53,057 nt of DNA from Intrasporangium sp. (GCF_030452765.1 NZ_JAKDLO010000004.1:1-53057); one strand, 5' to 3'. Positions 39,042-47,582 are shown, numbered from the stretch's first letter. Notes: generated by a model not told the origin, from the sequence alone. Program-made: numbers and translations.

Positions 39042-40070
39042 ATGACCCGCTTCGTCGACGTCAGAAACATGGTCCGGTGGACGGCCGCACAGGGCCCGGA
39101 GCGGATCGTCGCCGGCATGGTCGGCTACCTCGAGGACGACTTCCGGCGTTGGCCGGTCTTCGACAAGTCGCCTCGAGTCGCGAGCCACACCCCGTTCGGT
39201 GTCATGGAGCTCATGCCGACGAGCGACTACGAGACCTACGGCTTCAAGTACGTCAACGGGCATCCCTCCAACCCGGCACGCGGTTTCCAGACGGTCACGG
39301 CCTTCGGTGTCCTCGCCGACGTCCACAACGGCTACCCGACCTTCCTGGCCGAGATGACCCTGCTCACCGCCCTGCGGACCGCTGCGACCTCGGCCATGGC
39401 GGCCAAGTACCTCGCCCCCCGCGGCGCGCGAACCATGGCGATGATCGGCTCGGGCAGCCAGGCCGAGTTCCAGGCCCTCGCGATGCGGGCCGTGCTCGGC
39501 ATCGACACCCTGCGCATCTGGGACACCGACCCCCTCGCGATGGACAAGGCGGTCCGCAACCTCTCGCCGCTCGGATTCGAGATCACCGTCGCGAGCAGCG
39601 CGAGCGACGCGGTCAGCGGGGCCGAGGTCATCACGACGTGCACCGCCGACAAGGCCCTCGCGACCGTCCTGCGCGACGCCGACGTGCAGCCCGGGGTCCA
39701 CCTGAACGCCATCGGCGGCGACTGCCCCGGCAAGACCGAGCTCGAGGCGGCGATCCTGGACCGGGCCGACGTCTTCGTCGAGTTCACGCCCCAGACGCGC
39801 ATCGAGGGCGAGATCCAGCACCAGCCGGCCGACTTCCCGGTCACCGAGCTGTGGGAGGTCGTCGCGGGAGCCCGCCCCGGCCGGACCGCTGCCGACCAGA
39901 TCACCCTGTTCGACTCGGTCGGCTTCGCCATCGAGGACTTCTCGGCGCTGCGCTACCTGCGCGACAGCGTCGACGGGACCGACTTCTTCGACGACCTCGA
40001 CCTCGTCGCCACGCCGGAGGACCCGAAGGACCTCTTCGGCCTCGTCATGTCCCCGCTACCGGTCCGCTGA
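39042..40070 (+). CDS. ocd: Ornithine cyclodeaminase
   Basis: The product has 342 residues. The Rossmann motif is MAMIGSGSQAEFQALAM. Substrate-side motifs include GFKYVNGHPSNPARG (catalytic lysine region), VFVEFTPQTRIEGEIQ and ITLFDSVGFAIEDFSALRYL. It turns L-ornithine into L-proline and ammonia with bound NAD. The ATG has GGAAGGA 8 bases upstream. It lies 2 bases before ctlX, which would supply ornithine, and diverges from an Lrp regulator. The proline formed would go to glutamate by proline dehydrogenase (not seen) and PruA (15 kb upstream). Confidence 0.93.
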   Translation: MTRFVDVRNMVRWTAAQGPERIVAGMVGYLEDDFRRWPVFDKSPRVASHTPFGVMELMPTSDYETYGFKYVNGHPSNPARGFQTVTAFGVLADVHNGYPTFLAEMTLLTALRTAATSAMAAKYLAPRGARTMAMIGSGSQAEFQALAMRAVLGIDTLRIWDTDPLAMDKAVRNLSPLGFEITVASSASDAVSGAEVITTCTADKALATVLRDADVQPGVHLNAIGGDCPGKTELEAAILDRADVFVEFTPQTRIEGEIQHQPADFPVTELWEVVAGARPGRTAADQITLFDSVGFAIEDFSALRYLRDSVDGTDFFDDLDLVATPEDPKDLFGLVMSPLPVR

Positions 40071-40072
40071 CG

Positions 40073-41101
40073 ATGTCAGCCCAGGCCCCGGGAGCGGTCC
40101 TGCTCGTCCGCCCCAGATACTTCGTCCCGAACCCGCAGACGGCCGCGGACAACGTCTTCCAGGTGGCCGGCCCCGCGCCCGGGTCGTCGGCGGCGGCGCT
40201 GAGCTGCGCGGCATACGACGAGGTGACGCGCGTCGCGGAGACGCTCCAGGCGCAGGGCATCCGTGTCCACCTCTTCGACGACGAGGACCCGGCCCGCCCC
40301 GACAGCGTCTTCCCGAACAACTGGCTCTCGACGCACGCGGGCGGGCGGATCGCCGTCCACCCGATGTACGCGCCGAACCGCCGCACCGAGCGACGCTGGG
40401 ACATCATCGAGACGCTCAAGGCCGGCTACCGGGTGCAGGACGTCATCGACTCGTCGGGCCTCGAGCTCGACGGGGTCTTCCTCGAGGGCACCGGCGCGAT
40501 GGTCCTCGACCACGCCTCGAGGGTCGCGTATGTCGCCCGCTCGCGTCGCGCGGATCCCGTTGCCCTGGAACGGTTCTGCACCGCCTTCGGGTACGAGCCG
40601 ATGGTCTTCGACGCCACGGACCCGGCGGGCGTCCCGGTCTACCACACGAACGTCATGATGTGCGTCGGCACGGACTTCGCGCTCGTCGGGCTCGATCTCA
40701 TCGCCTCGCAGCAGCGGCGGGTGGAGGTCGCCGAGCGGCTCGGGCAGTACGGCCGGGCCGTCATCGACCTGACCTACGAGCAGGTCTGCGACTTCGCCGG
40801 CAACGCCATCGAGCTGCGCACCCCCACCGGTCGGGTCCTCGCGATGTCGCGCCGCGGGCTGGCGAGCCTGCGCCCCGAGCAGCGGGAGGCCATCGAGGCG
40901 AGCTGCCGGATCCTGCCGCTCGACGTGCCGACCATCGAGCTGGCCGGCGGTTCGGTGCGCTGCATGGTCGTCGGGGTCCACCTCGACCCGCGACCGGCCG
41001 GGACGCCGGTGCAGGCTGCGGCCCCGTCGGGACATGCGCAGCTGACGTGGCTGCGGTCCGGCGAGGCTGAGGGTGACCTGAGGCCGACCGGGCGGCCCTA
41101 G
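40073..41101 (+). CDS. ctlX: Citrulline utilization hydrolase CtlX (amidinotransferase fold)
   Basis: The product has 342 residues. It has the guanidino-group modifying fold with PDSVFPNNWLSTH, the acidic/histidine motif in FLEGTGAMVLDH, HTNVMMCVGTDFAL and the nucleophilic cysteine in GGSVRCMVVGV. This combination is that of CtlX rather than arginine deiminase or DDAH. It would hydrolyse citrulline to ornithine, CO2 and ammonia. It follows ocd by 2 bases, so the pair forms a citrulline-to-proline route. It is convergent with the SorC gene, only 14 bases apart. Confidence 0.88.
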   Translation: MSAQAPGAVLLVRPRYFVPNPQTAADNVFQVAGPAPGSSAAALSCAAYDEVTRVAETLQAQGIRVHLFDDEDPARPDSVFPNNWLSTHAGGRIAVHPMYAPNRRTERRWDIIETLKAGYRVQDVIDSSGLELDGVFLEGTGAMVLDHASRVAYVARSRRADPVALERFCTAFGYEPMVFDATDPAGVPVYHTNVMMCVGTDFALVGLDLIASQQRRVEVAERLGQYGRAVIDLTYEQVCDFAGNAIELRTPTGRVLAMSRRGLASLRPEQREAIEASCRILPLDVPTIELAGGSVRCMVVGVHLDPRPAGTPVQAAAPSGHAQLTWLRSGEAEGDLRPTGRP

Positions 41102-41115
41102 AGGACTCGGCTGTC

Positions 41116-42087
41116 TCAAGCATCGGCATCTGCGAGGATCGCGAGGGCGAGGGTGTGGTCGGTGACGAGCTCGGTGATCAACCCGGCCTGCGCGACGGCG
41201 CGGACCGCGTCCGCCTTGCTCGCCCCGGCGGCGACCGCGACGACACGAGGCACGGCGCGCAGCTGCTCGTACGAGATGGTGATGCAGCGGTCCTGGAGGG
41301 CAGGGTCGACGGGGAGGCCCTCGCCGGTGACCAGGATGCCTGCGATGTCCGCTGCGACACGGCCGGCTGCGCGGGCCAAGACCTCGGGCGGCAGCACGTC
41401 GAGCAGCTGGGTGTCCGGCGGGTTCCACGACCCGACCGACAACAGCGCTGTGGTGACCTCGGGGAACAGCGTCGTGGTGGAACGGACGTCGGCATGCTCA
41501 CGCAGGCTCGCTGAGGTCTCTGCGTCCGGCACGAACAGTGGTGCGAAGATCGGGTGGACCTCACCGCCGGAGCGGCTGAAGACCTGCCACGCGACCTCGA
41601 TCGGGGAGGCCGCGATGTCGCGGGCCACGACCCCGGTGAGCTGCACGACCGAGAGGCGCGGGAGGTGGTCGAGCTGGCTGGTCGTTGCCGTGAGCGTGCG
41701 TCCCCACGCGACGCCGAGGACCTCGCCGGGTCTCAGGGTCTCGGACAGCAGTGCTGCCGCGGCCGCGCCCACATGGTGGCGGACGGCGTCGTCGTCGCCG
41801 TGCGAGCGCACGACCCTGCACTCCTCGAGTCGTAGCGCCCGTCCGAGGCGCCCGGCGAGGGCACTGTCGGGCAAGCCCGCGTCGTTGACCTGGATGGTCA
41901 CGATCCCCTCGACCGAGGCACGCGCGAGAAGGCGGGCGACCTTGAACCGAGACACCCCGAACGTCTCGGCGATGTCGATCCGGGACCGGCCCTCGAGGTA
42001 GTGCGCTCGAGCCACCGCGGCGAGCAGGGCACGGTCCGCTTCTGAGTGGTCATTCCGTGCGCTCAAATGTGCGGCATATCTGACCAT
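41116..42087 (-). CDS. SorC/DeoR-type sugar-responsive transcriptional regulator
   Basis: The product has 323 residues. The N-terminal helix-turn-helix (VARAHYLEGRSRIDIAETFG, VSRFKVARLLARASVEGIV) precedes a sugar-phosphate-binding domain with GVAWGRTLTATTSQL, VQLTGVVARD and VVAVAAGASKADAVRAVA. SorC proteins sense a phosphosugar made by the pathway they control. The gene is divergent from the SIS isomerase-kinase-dehydrogenase operon and is its likely regulator. Confidence 0.88.
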   Translation of the reverse strand: MVRYAAHLSARNDHSEADRALLAAVARAHYLEGRSRIDIAETFGVSRFKVARLLARASVEGIVTIQVNDAGLPDSALAGRLGRALRLEECRVVRSHGDDDAVRHHVGAAAAALLSETLRPGEVLGVAWGRTLTATTSQLDHLPRLSVVQLTGVVARDIAASPIEVAWQVFSRSGGEVHPIFAPLFVPDAETSASLREHADVRSTTTLFPEVTTALLSVGSWNPPDTQLLDVLPPEVLARAAGRVAADIAGILVTGEGLPVDPALQDRCITISYEQLRAVPRVVAVAAGASKADAVRAVAQAGLITELVTDHTLALAILADADA

Positions 42088-42122
42088 CTTGTCCCTCGTT
42101 TCTGGGCCCCATCACGCTCCCC

Positions 42123-42181
42123 TTGCCGACACATCTTCACAACTGTATGCTCATGGATCACTACTTCCGCTCATCCGAGCG
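42123..42181 (+). promoter_or_regulatory. Promoter and possible operator of the polyol operon
   Basis: TTGCCG (42123-42128) and TATGCT (42146-42151) are spaced by 17 bases, giving a start about 100 bases before the first gene. A short inverted repeat CGCTC-ATCC-GAGCG at 42168-42181 lies just downstream, where SorC binding would block initiation. Confidence 0.5.
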
Positions 42182-42260
42182 CGCATTCGAGCAATCTACA
42201 CTTCACGGGACGGAGGCGCCATACGGAAGCGCGACGGACTTGACGTTCAAAGGAGCGAGT

Positions 42261-42923
42261 GTGGGTGCGGAGGGCGACATCCTGGCGGTGGCGCGCGAAA
42301 GGCTGGTCGCCGAGGCCGATGGCATCCGCGCGGTCTCGGAGATGCTCGACACGAGCTTCGTGCGCGCTGCCTCGCTGATCCTCGCGAGCGACGGCAAGCT
42401 GTTCATCGGCGGCTCGGGCACCTCCGGCACGGTGGCTCGCCGGATGGCGCACATCCTTTCGGTCACCGGCACCCCAGCGGTGGCGTTCTCTCCCATGGAC
42501 AGCCTGCACGGATCCTCCGGAGCGATCACGCAGACCGACCTCGTCCTGCTCATCTCCAACGGCGGCGCGTCCGATGAGGTGATCAAGGCCGCTCAGATCG
42601 TGCAACGGCGTGGCGCCAAGGTCATTTCGCTGACCCGCAGTCACACGACCCGGCTCGCTCGGCTCGCGGACCTCAGTGTCGCCGTCGCCGTCGGCACCCG
42701 AGCCGAGCTCGGTGGGATCGTCGCCACAGGGATCACCATCGCGCAGTCAGCCTGGGGCGACGCGCTGGCCGAGGTCCTGATGCGCGGCAGGGGTTACACC
42801 TGGCGGCAGTTCATGGACACCCACCCGGCCGGTGCGGTCGGCAAGCTCGAGGACCTCCCGGCGGACCTACCGCTGCTGCACGTCCCCACGGCCGCCTCGA
42901 TCATCAGCGTGAACCATGACTGA
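42261..42923 (+). CDS. SIS-domain phosphosugar isomerase
   Basis: The product has 220 residues. The SIS fold is clear: GKLFIGGSGTSGTVARRMAH, the serine-rich sugar-phosphate loop LLISNGGASDEVIKAAQIVQ, and KVISLTRSHTTRLARLADLS. Relatives are 3-hexulose-6-phosphate isomerases and arabinose-5-phosphate isomerases (KdsD/GutQ without CBS domains). It overlaps the kinase gene by 8 bases, so it probably handles the same pentose or hexulose phosphate. GTG 42261 was chosen because AGGAG is 5 bases before it; upstream ATGs lack sites. Confidence 0.85.
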   Translation: MGAEGDILAVARERLVAEADGIRAVSEMLDTSFVRAASLILASDGKLFIGGSGTSGTVARRMAHILSVTGTPAVAFSPMDSLHGSSGAITQTDLVLLISNGGASDEVIKAAQIVQRRGAKVISLTRSHTTRLARLADLSVAVAVGTRAELGGIVATGITIAQSAWGDALAEVLMRGRGYTWRQFMDTHPAGAVGKLEDLPADLPLLHVPTAASIISVNHD

Positions 42924-44373
42924 CGTCGTCATCGGCGTGGACAGCTCCACGCAGTCCTGCACGGTCGAGGTGCGCGAGATCGATACGGGCGCCTTGGTCG
43001 CAACCGGCCGCGCGCCGCACCCAGTCACCCGCCCACCGGTCAGCGAGCAGCCCCCGGACGCCTGGTGGCAGGCGCTCGTCGCCGCGGTCCGCGTCGCGAC
43101 GCAGGGCCTCGACGCGCGCGTCGTGGGGATCGCCGTCGGCGCCCAGTGTCACGGTCTCGTCGCCACGGACGCCGAGGGCCAGGTGCTCCGGCCGGCCAAG
43201 CTGTGGAACGACACGACGTCCGCGGCCCAGTCGGCGGCCCTGGTCGAGAAGTACGGCACGCCATGGTGGGCAGAACAGATCGGGGTCACCCCCTCTGCGG
43301 CCATCACCATCACCAAGCTCGCGTGGCTGCGCGACCACGAGCCGCAGACCCTCGCCCGGGTGCGCCACCTCGCCGTTCCGCACGACTGGCTCACCTACCG
43401 CCTCACCGGTCGCCACGTCACCGACCGGTCCGACGCCTCGGGCACGGGCTACTTCTCCGCCGACACCATGAGTTGGCGGACCGACATCCTCACCGACACG
43501 ATCGGCGAGGGCGACTGGCTGCCCATGCTGCCGACCGTGCTCGGCCCCGACGAGGCCGCGGGACAGATCACCGCGGAGGCGGCCGTCGACCTCGGCATCG
43601 ACGAGGGCGCCGTCGTCGGGCCCGGTGGCGGCGACCAGCATCTGGCCGCGCAGGGCATCGGCCTCGGCATCGGAGACCTCGGCTACAGCCTCGGCACCTC
43701 CGGAGTCGTGTTCGCCACCACCCCGGACCCGGTCAAGGACCCGACCGGAGGCATCGACGGCGTCGCCAACGTCACCGGCGGCTACCTGCCGCTGGTGTGC
43801 ACGCTCAACTCGACCAAGGTGACCGACACCGTCGCCCGCCTGCTGGCGGTCGACCACACCACCCTCAGCCGGCTCGCGCTGTCCGCTGCCCTGGATGCGA
43901 ACCGTCCGGTCCTGGCCGCATACCTGGACGGGGAGCGGTCCCCGCGCCTGCCGCAGGCACGCGGGATGCTGGCCGGGCTGAGCACGGCAACGAGCCGCGA
44001 GCAGCTGGCCCTGGCCGCGTTCGAGGGCGTCGCCCTCGGCCTGGTCCGGGGGGAGCGACTGCTGTCCTCGCACGGCCTCCCCAGCAGTGGCCGCACCATC
44101 CTCATCGGCGGCGGCGCCCGTGCCCAGGCCTACCGGCAGGTCATCGCCGACCTGACCGGACGTCCGAGCCTGACGGTCGAGGCACCCGAGGGCACGGCCC
44201 GGGGCGCGGCCATCCAAGCCGCGGCCGTCGCCCGGGGCGAGACGGTGGCCGCCGTCACCCAGGCCTGGGCACCCCGGGTGACGTCGGCGACCGACCCCGC
44301 GGCCGACCGCAACGACATCTGGCAGCGCTACCTCCACCTGGCCGACCTGCAGGCCGACGGCACGACGTTCTAG
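42916..44373 (+). CDS. xylB: Xylulokinase-like FGGY sugar kinase
   Basis: The product has 485 residues. FGGY motifs: VIGVDSSTQSCTVEVREID at the N-terminus, GAQCHGLVATDAEGQVLRPAKLWND, the catalytic aspartate region GPGGGDQHLAAQGIGL, and RTILIGGGARAQAYRQVIAD with the ATP site. It is closest in pattern to xylulokinase (XylB) and phosphorylates D-xylulose or a related ketose. The 8-base overlap with the SIS gene (ATGACTGA) shows translational coupling. A dehydrogenase gene follows after 37 bases. Confidence 0.9.
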   Translation: MTDVVIGVDSSTQSCTVEVREIDTGALVATGRAPHPVTRPPVSEQPPDAWWQALVAAVRVATQGLDARVVGIAVGAQCHGLVATDAEGQVLRPAKLWNDTTSAAQSAALVEKYGTPWWAEQIGVTPSAAITITKLAWLRDHEPQTLARVRHLAVPHDWLTYRLTGRHVTDRSDASGTGYFSADTMSWRTDILTDTIGEGDWLPMLPTVLGPDEAAGQITAEAAVDLGIDEGAVVGPGGGDQHLAAQGIGLGIGDLGYSLGTSGVVFATTPDPVKDPTGGIDGVANVTGGYLPLVCTLNSTKVTDTVARLLAVDHTTLSRLALSAALDANRPVLAAYLDGERSPRLPQARGMLAGLSTATSREQLALAAFEGVALGLVRGERLLSSHGLPSSGRTILIGGGARAQAYRQVIADLTGRPSLTVEAPEGTARGAAIQAAAVARGETVAAVTQAWAPRVTSATDPAADRNDIWQRYLHLADLQADGTTF

Positions 44374-44410
44374 AGACACGACACAGAGACACCGACGAAG
44401 GAGCACACCC

Positions 44411-45466
44411 ATGAGTGAGATCCCATCGACGATGACCGCCAGCGTGCTGCGCGGCATCAAGGACCTGGTCCTCGAGGACCGCCCCGTGCCACGCCCGGCA
44501 GCCGACGAGGTGCTGGTCAAGGTGCTCAGCGTCGGCGTCTGCGGTTCCGACGTGCACTACTACACGCACGGACGGATCGGGCCGTATGTCGTCGAGTCGC
44601 CCCTCGTCCTCGGCCACGAGGTGAGCGGCCAGATCGTAGCCGTCGGCACCGGTGTCGACCCCTCCCGGATCGGCCAGCGTGTCGCGATCGAGCCGCAGCG
44701 CCCCTGCCGGGTGTGTGAGTTCTGCCGGGCAGGCGCCTACAACCTCTGTCCCCGGATCGAGTTCTACGCGACACCACCGTTCGACGGAGCGTTCTGCGAG
44801 TACGTGCTGATCCAGGACGACTTCGCCTACGAGGTGCCCGACTCGATCAGCGACCACGCTGCCGCGCTCATGGAGCCCCTCTCGGTGGGCATCGCGGCGG
44901 CCCAGAAGGGCGGCATCACGGTCGGCGACACCGTGCTGATCGCCGGCGGCGGCCCCATCGGCGTCATCGCCGCGCAGGTGGCCCGGGCGTTCGGCGCCGT
45001 CGACGTGGTGGTCAGCGACATCAACCCGGCCCGCCGGGAGCTCGCGGGCCAGTACGGCGTCCGGGCCATCGACCCCGCTACGGAGTCCACCGAGCAGCTC
45101 GGCGCCCACGTGTTCATCGACGCGTCCGGCGCGGTGCCTGCGATCGTGAACGGGATCCGCTCGGTCCGTCCCGGGGGGACGGTCGTGCTGGTGGGCAGCG
45201 CCGACGAGATCCCCCTGTCGGTCCCCGAGATCGCCATGCGCGAGGTCACCGTCACCGGCACCTTCCGCTACACCAACACCTGGCCCATCGCCCGCGACCT
45301 GGTGGCGACCGGACAGGTCGATCTCGACTCACTCGTCACCCACCGCTACGGGATCGAACAGGTCGAGGAGGCCCTCACGGGTGAGGGCAGCGCGGGCTCG
45401 CTCAAGCGCATCGTCCTGCCGGGGGTGCGCCGGGTCGCCGAGCCGGAGCTGGGAGCTCGAGCATGA
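44411..45466 (+). CDS. Zinc-dependent polyol dehydrogenase (sorbitol/xylitol dehydrogenase type)
   Basis: The product has 351 residues of the medium-chain dehydrogenase family. Catalytic zinc ligands lie in GVCGSDVHYYTHG and LGHEVSGQI; structural zinc cysteines lie in RPCRVCEFCRAGAYNLCPRI. The NAD-binding motif is VLIAGGGPIGVIAAQVARAF followed by VVVSDINPAR (acidic D favours NAD). With the kinase it would oxidise a polyol such as xylitol or arabitol to a ketose for phosphorylation. The GAAGGAG site is good. Its stop overlaps an ATG (ATGA) of a gene that is now only a scar. Confidence 0.9.
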   Translation: MSEIPSTMTASVLRGIKDLVLEDRPVPRPAADEVLVKVLSVGVCGSDVHYYTHGRIGPYVVESPLVLGHEVSGQIVAVGTGVDPSRIGQRVAIEPQRPCRVCEFCRAGAYNLCPRIEFYATPPFDGAFCEYVLIQDDFAYEVPDSISDHAAALMEPLSVGIAAAQKGGITVGDTVLIAGGGPIGVIAAQVARAFGAVDVVVSDINPARRELAGQYGVRAIDPATESTEQLGAHVFIDASGAVPAIVNGIRSVRPGGTVVLVGSADEIPLSVPEIAMREVTVTGTFRYTNTWPIARDLVATGQVDLDSLVTHRYGIEQVEEALTGEGSAGSLKRIVLPGVRRVAEPELGARA

Positions 45467-45551
45467 GCGCCGACCCAAGTCGGACTGCTGTCCAAGAAGA
45501 ACGCATCAATACATCGACATGTACATCAAGGCAGCGCTGATCCAGCAGTGA
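45463..45551 (+). pseudogene. Scar of a deleted ABC-transporter gene set
   Basis: An ATG overlapping the dehydrogenase stop (ATGA) starts MSADPSRTA, which looks like the first residues of a next operon gene. About 15 bases on, the frame changes to VGLLSKKNAS and then, after a 1-base slip, QYIDMYIKAALIQQ and TGA at 45549-45551. The latter resembles the C-terminus of periplasmic sugar-binding proteins. I infer a deletion that joined the first codons of one transporter gene to the last codons of a binding-protein gene, removing the transporter. The remnant is short, so this is an inference, not proof. Confidence 0.5.
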
Positions 45552-45602
45552 TACCCCTGACGCGGCGGGCGGTCCCCGACCCGTGGGCAATCCCGCTCGC
45601 GC

Positions 45603-46280
45603 TCAGGGGCTGCCCGTCGCCACGTCGCGCAGCAGGGTGAGGTAGGCCTCGACGCTGTGCAGGCCGGCCAGACCCGCGGTGCCGTTCGCGACGAGGTAGG
45701 GGACCGTGGTTGCGCCGGCGCGGCGGCCGGCGTGCTCGTCGGCCCGCACCCGGTCGGCGAAGTCGTCGCTGGAGAGCACCGCTGCCACGCGGCCCTCGTC
45801 GAGGCCGGCCTCGGCTGAGATGCGCTGCAGGACGTCGAGGTCGTCGAGGGCGAGGCCCTCGGTGAAGTGCGCCGCGAAACACCGCTCGACCATGGCCGAC
45901 TCGAGCGCGGTGCCCCCCACGTCGAGGGCGAGTGCGCAGAGACGATGTGCATCGAGGGTGTTGGCCCGCACCGCCCGGTCCCACTCGAGACGGATCTCGT
46001 GGTCGACGGCGGCCTGCTCGATCAGCACCCGCTGCTCGCCCGGTGCCAGGTGCTCGCCGGGAAGGTGCACGTCGGGCTCCACGGGCCCGTCGCGGCCGGG
46101 CTCCAGGTCGGGGTGCAGCTGCCAGGACCGGCAGACGAGGGTCACGTCGTGCGGCCGTTCGAAGAGGCCGATGGCGGCCTCGATCCGGCGTTTGGCGATA
46201 TAGCACCACGCGCTGACGAGGTCTACCCAGAGGTCGAACGTGACCGGAGTGGTCGAGTCGGCGGCGAGTTGGTCGGTCAT
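45603..46280 (-). CDS. DsbA-family (FrnE-like) thioredoxin-fold protein with altered active site
   Basis: The product has 225 residues. The fold and motifs match FrnE/2-hydroxychromene-2-carboxylate isomerase-like DsbA proteins (DLWVDLVSAWCYIAKRRIEA, SWQLHPDLEP, NTLDAHRLCALALD, TTVPYLVANGTAG with the cis-proline). The active-site CxxC is changed to SAWC, so the N-terminal nucleophilic cysteine is missing. It is cytoplasmic (no signal peptide). It may work as a glutathione-independent isomerase or a monothiol protein. The ATG at 46280 lacks a clear ribosome site. It is convergent with the polyol operon. Confidence 0.85.
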   Translation of the reverse strand: MTDQLAADSTTPVTFDLWVDLVSAWCYIAKRRIEAAIGLFERPHDVTLVCRSWQLHPDLEPGRDGPVEPDVHLPGEHLAPGEQRVLIEQAAVDHEIRLEWDRAVRANTLDAHRLCALALDVGGTALESAMVERCFAAHFTEGLALDDLDVLQRISAEAGLDEGRVAAVLSSDDFADRVRADEHAGRRAGATTVPYLVANGTAGLAGLHSVEAYLTLLRDVATGSP

Positions 46281-46360
46281 CCGGTCAGTCAACCACGCTG
46301 GCTCGACGGTCCGGGGACGCCTCGCCGGGCGGGCCCGGGACCGGCGTGGCTCAGGGCCGG

Positions 46361-47236
46361 TCAGAAGCGGCCGTAACCCGAGGGGGTCGTCCAGATGGAG
46401 TGGTTGCCCACGGTCGTGCCGGGCCGCTGCGCGTCGATCAACCGGCCCGGGCTGACGTAGATGCCGACGTGGTAGGCCGGGTAGCCGAAGAACACCAGGT
46501 CGCCCGGTCGCGGGGAGGACACCCGCGTCGCGGCCGACTGCTGAGCCGAGGCAGTGCGCGGGATGGAGACCCCGGCCTGACGGTAGACCCAGGAGGTGAA
46601 GCCGGAGCAGTCGAACCCGCTCGGGCTGGAGCCGCCGTAGACGTAGGGCACCCCGAACATCGACTGCGCGATGCCGACGATGCCGGACGCGCGTGGAGCC
46701 GGGTTGCTCGCCGCCTTCGACGTATTGTTCGTGCTCGGTGCACTGCGGTTGCTCGAACGGGAGGAGGTCGTCTGGGAGCGAGCCGCTGCGGTCCGGCGGG
46801 CCTCGGCAGCGCGCTCGGCCTGGGCAGCGCGTTCGGCCTCGGCCCGGGCTGCGGCCTCCTGGCGGGCCCGCTCGGCACGCTGCTTCTTGACGACCAGGTC
46901 CTCGATGACGATGGGCTTGGCCTTGCGCGCGGCGGCAGGCTTGAAGCCGATGGTCGCGAGGGCGTCGCCCGCCTTGGTGACCGCTGCGCCGGGACCGATC
47001 ACTGCGGCCGCGCTCGTCGTGGAGCTGCCGGCCGCATGCTCAGCCACCACGGGCATCGGCTTGGCCTCGGCAGCGGTGGCCGGAACGGCCACCGTGGCGA
47101 TGAGGCCACCTGAGGCCGCGACGATGGCGGCGCCCTTGACGGCCGGCTGCGCCGACTCCTTGGCGATGAGCCTGAGCTCCGCGAGCGGGTTGAATCGACC
47201 GGGGACGCGGTGGCGCCCGGTGGGGTTGTGAGCCAC
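46361..47236 (-). CDS. Secreted NlpC/P60 (C40) cell-wall peptidase
   Basis: The product has 291 residues. A basic N-terminus and a hydrophobic stretch (AIVAASGGLIATVAVPATAA) suggest export. An alanine- and arginine-rich coiled coil follows (RAERARQEAAARAEAERAAQ), then a linker. The C-terminal NlpC/P60 domain has the catalytic cysteine in PSGFDCSGFTSWVYRQAG, the histidine in PAYHVGIYV and the polar third residue in RLIDAQRPGT. It cleaves peptidoglycan stem peptides. The GTG start lies 15 bases after a c-di-AMP (ydaO) riboswitch, so expression should respond to c-di-AMP. Confidence 0.92.
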   Translation of the reverse strand: MAHNPTGRHRVPGRFNPLAELRLIAKESAQPAVKGAAIVAASGGLIATVAVPATAAEAKPMPVVAEHAAGSSTTSAAAVIGPGAAVTKAGDALATIGFKPAAARKAKPIVIEDLVVKKQRAERARQEAAARAEAERAAQAERAAEARRTAAARSQTTSSRSSNRSAPSTNNTSKAASNPAPRASGIVGIAQSMFGVPYVYGGSSPSGFDCSGFTSWVYRQAGVSIPRTASAQQSAATRVSSPRPGDLVFFGYPAYHVGIYVSPGRLIDAQRPGTTVGNHSIWTTPSGYGRF

Positions 47237-47250
47237 GACTACCTCTCCAC

Positions 47251-47400
47251 ACGCCTACGGGGTGAGCTGTCGGGTTCGGGCTGGGAGGTTTGCCCGGCCC
47301 TCGCGCGTGACCATCCGGTCCCGCCCGAGGACTTCACCCCTAGGACGTCTCACGACGCCCGGGAAACCTGGTTCCCCCGCTCCTGCCATACGAGTTGCTC
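47251..47400 (-). ncRNA. ydaO/yuaA-type cyclic di-AMP riboswitch
   Basis: Read on the minus strand, the leader of the NlpC/P60 gene has the conserved blocks of the ydaO class: GGGGGAACC near 47370-47378, GGGGTGAA at 47333-47340, CCCGAACCCGACAGCTCACC at 47261-47280 and GTAGGCG at 47252-47258. In Actinobacteria this class controls secreted cell-wall hydrolases and turns expression off when c-di-AMP is high. The 5' boundary is approximate. Confidence 0.88.
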
Positions 47401-47582
47401 GGACCCGCGAGCCGACGGCAGGACTGGGCGAGCCGACTCGGGCACTCCCACGCTGTCCGGGGGAGCCAGCCAAAGGTATCGGAAGAGACACGCTCATGTC
47501 ACATTGAGGTCACGGAACACCCCTCGATCGTCTCAGCAGGTGGTCAGCACGTGGTCAGCACTGTGGCCGGAAGAGCGGGCGG
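47401..47582. other. Gene-free stretch between ideR and the riboswitch
   Basis: It should hold the promoter for the riboswitch-NlpC/P60 transcript on the minus strand and the ideR terminator. No clear hairpin or boxes are evident, and no small gene is seen. Confidence 0.4.

Noticed and set aside
42068-42080. Further GTATGCCGC-type palindrome (gcggcatat)
   Set aside because: It lies inside the SorC coding sequence start and has no matching arm.
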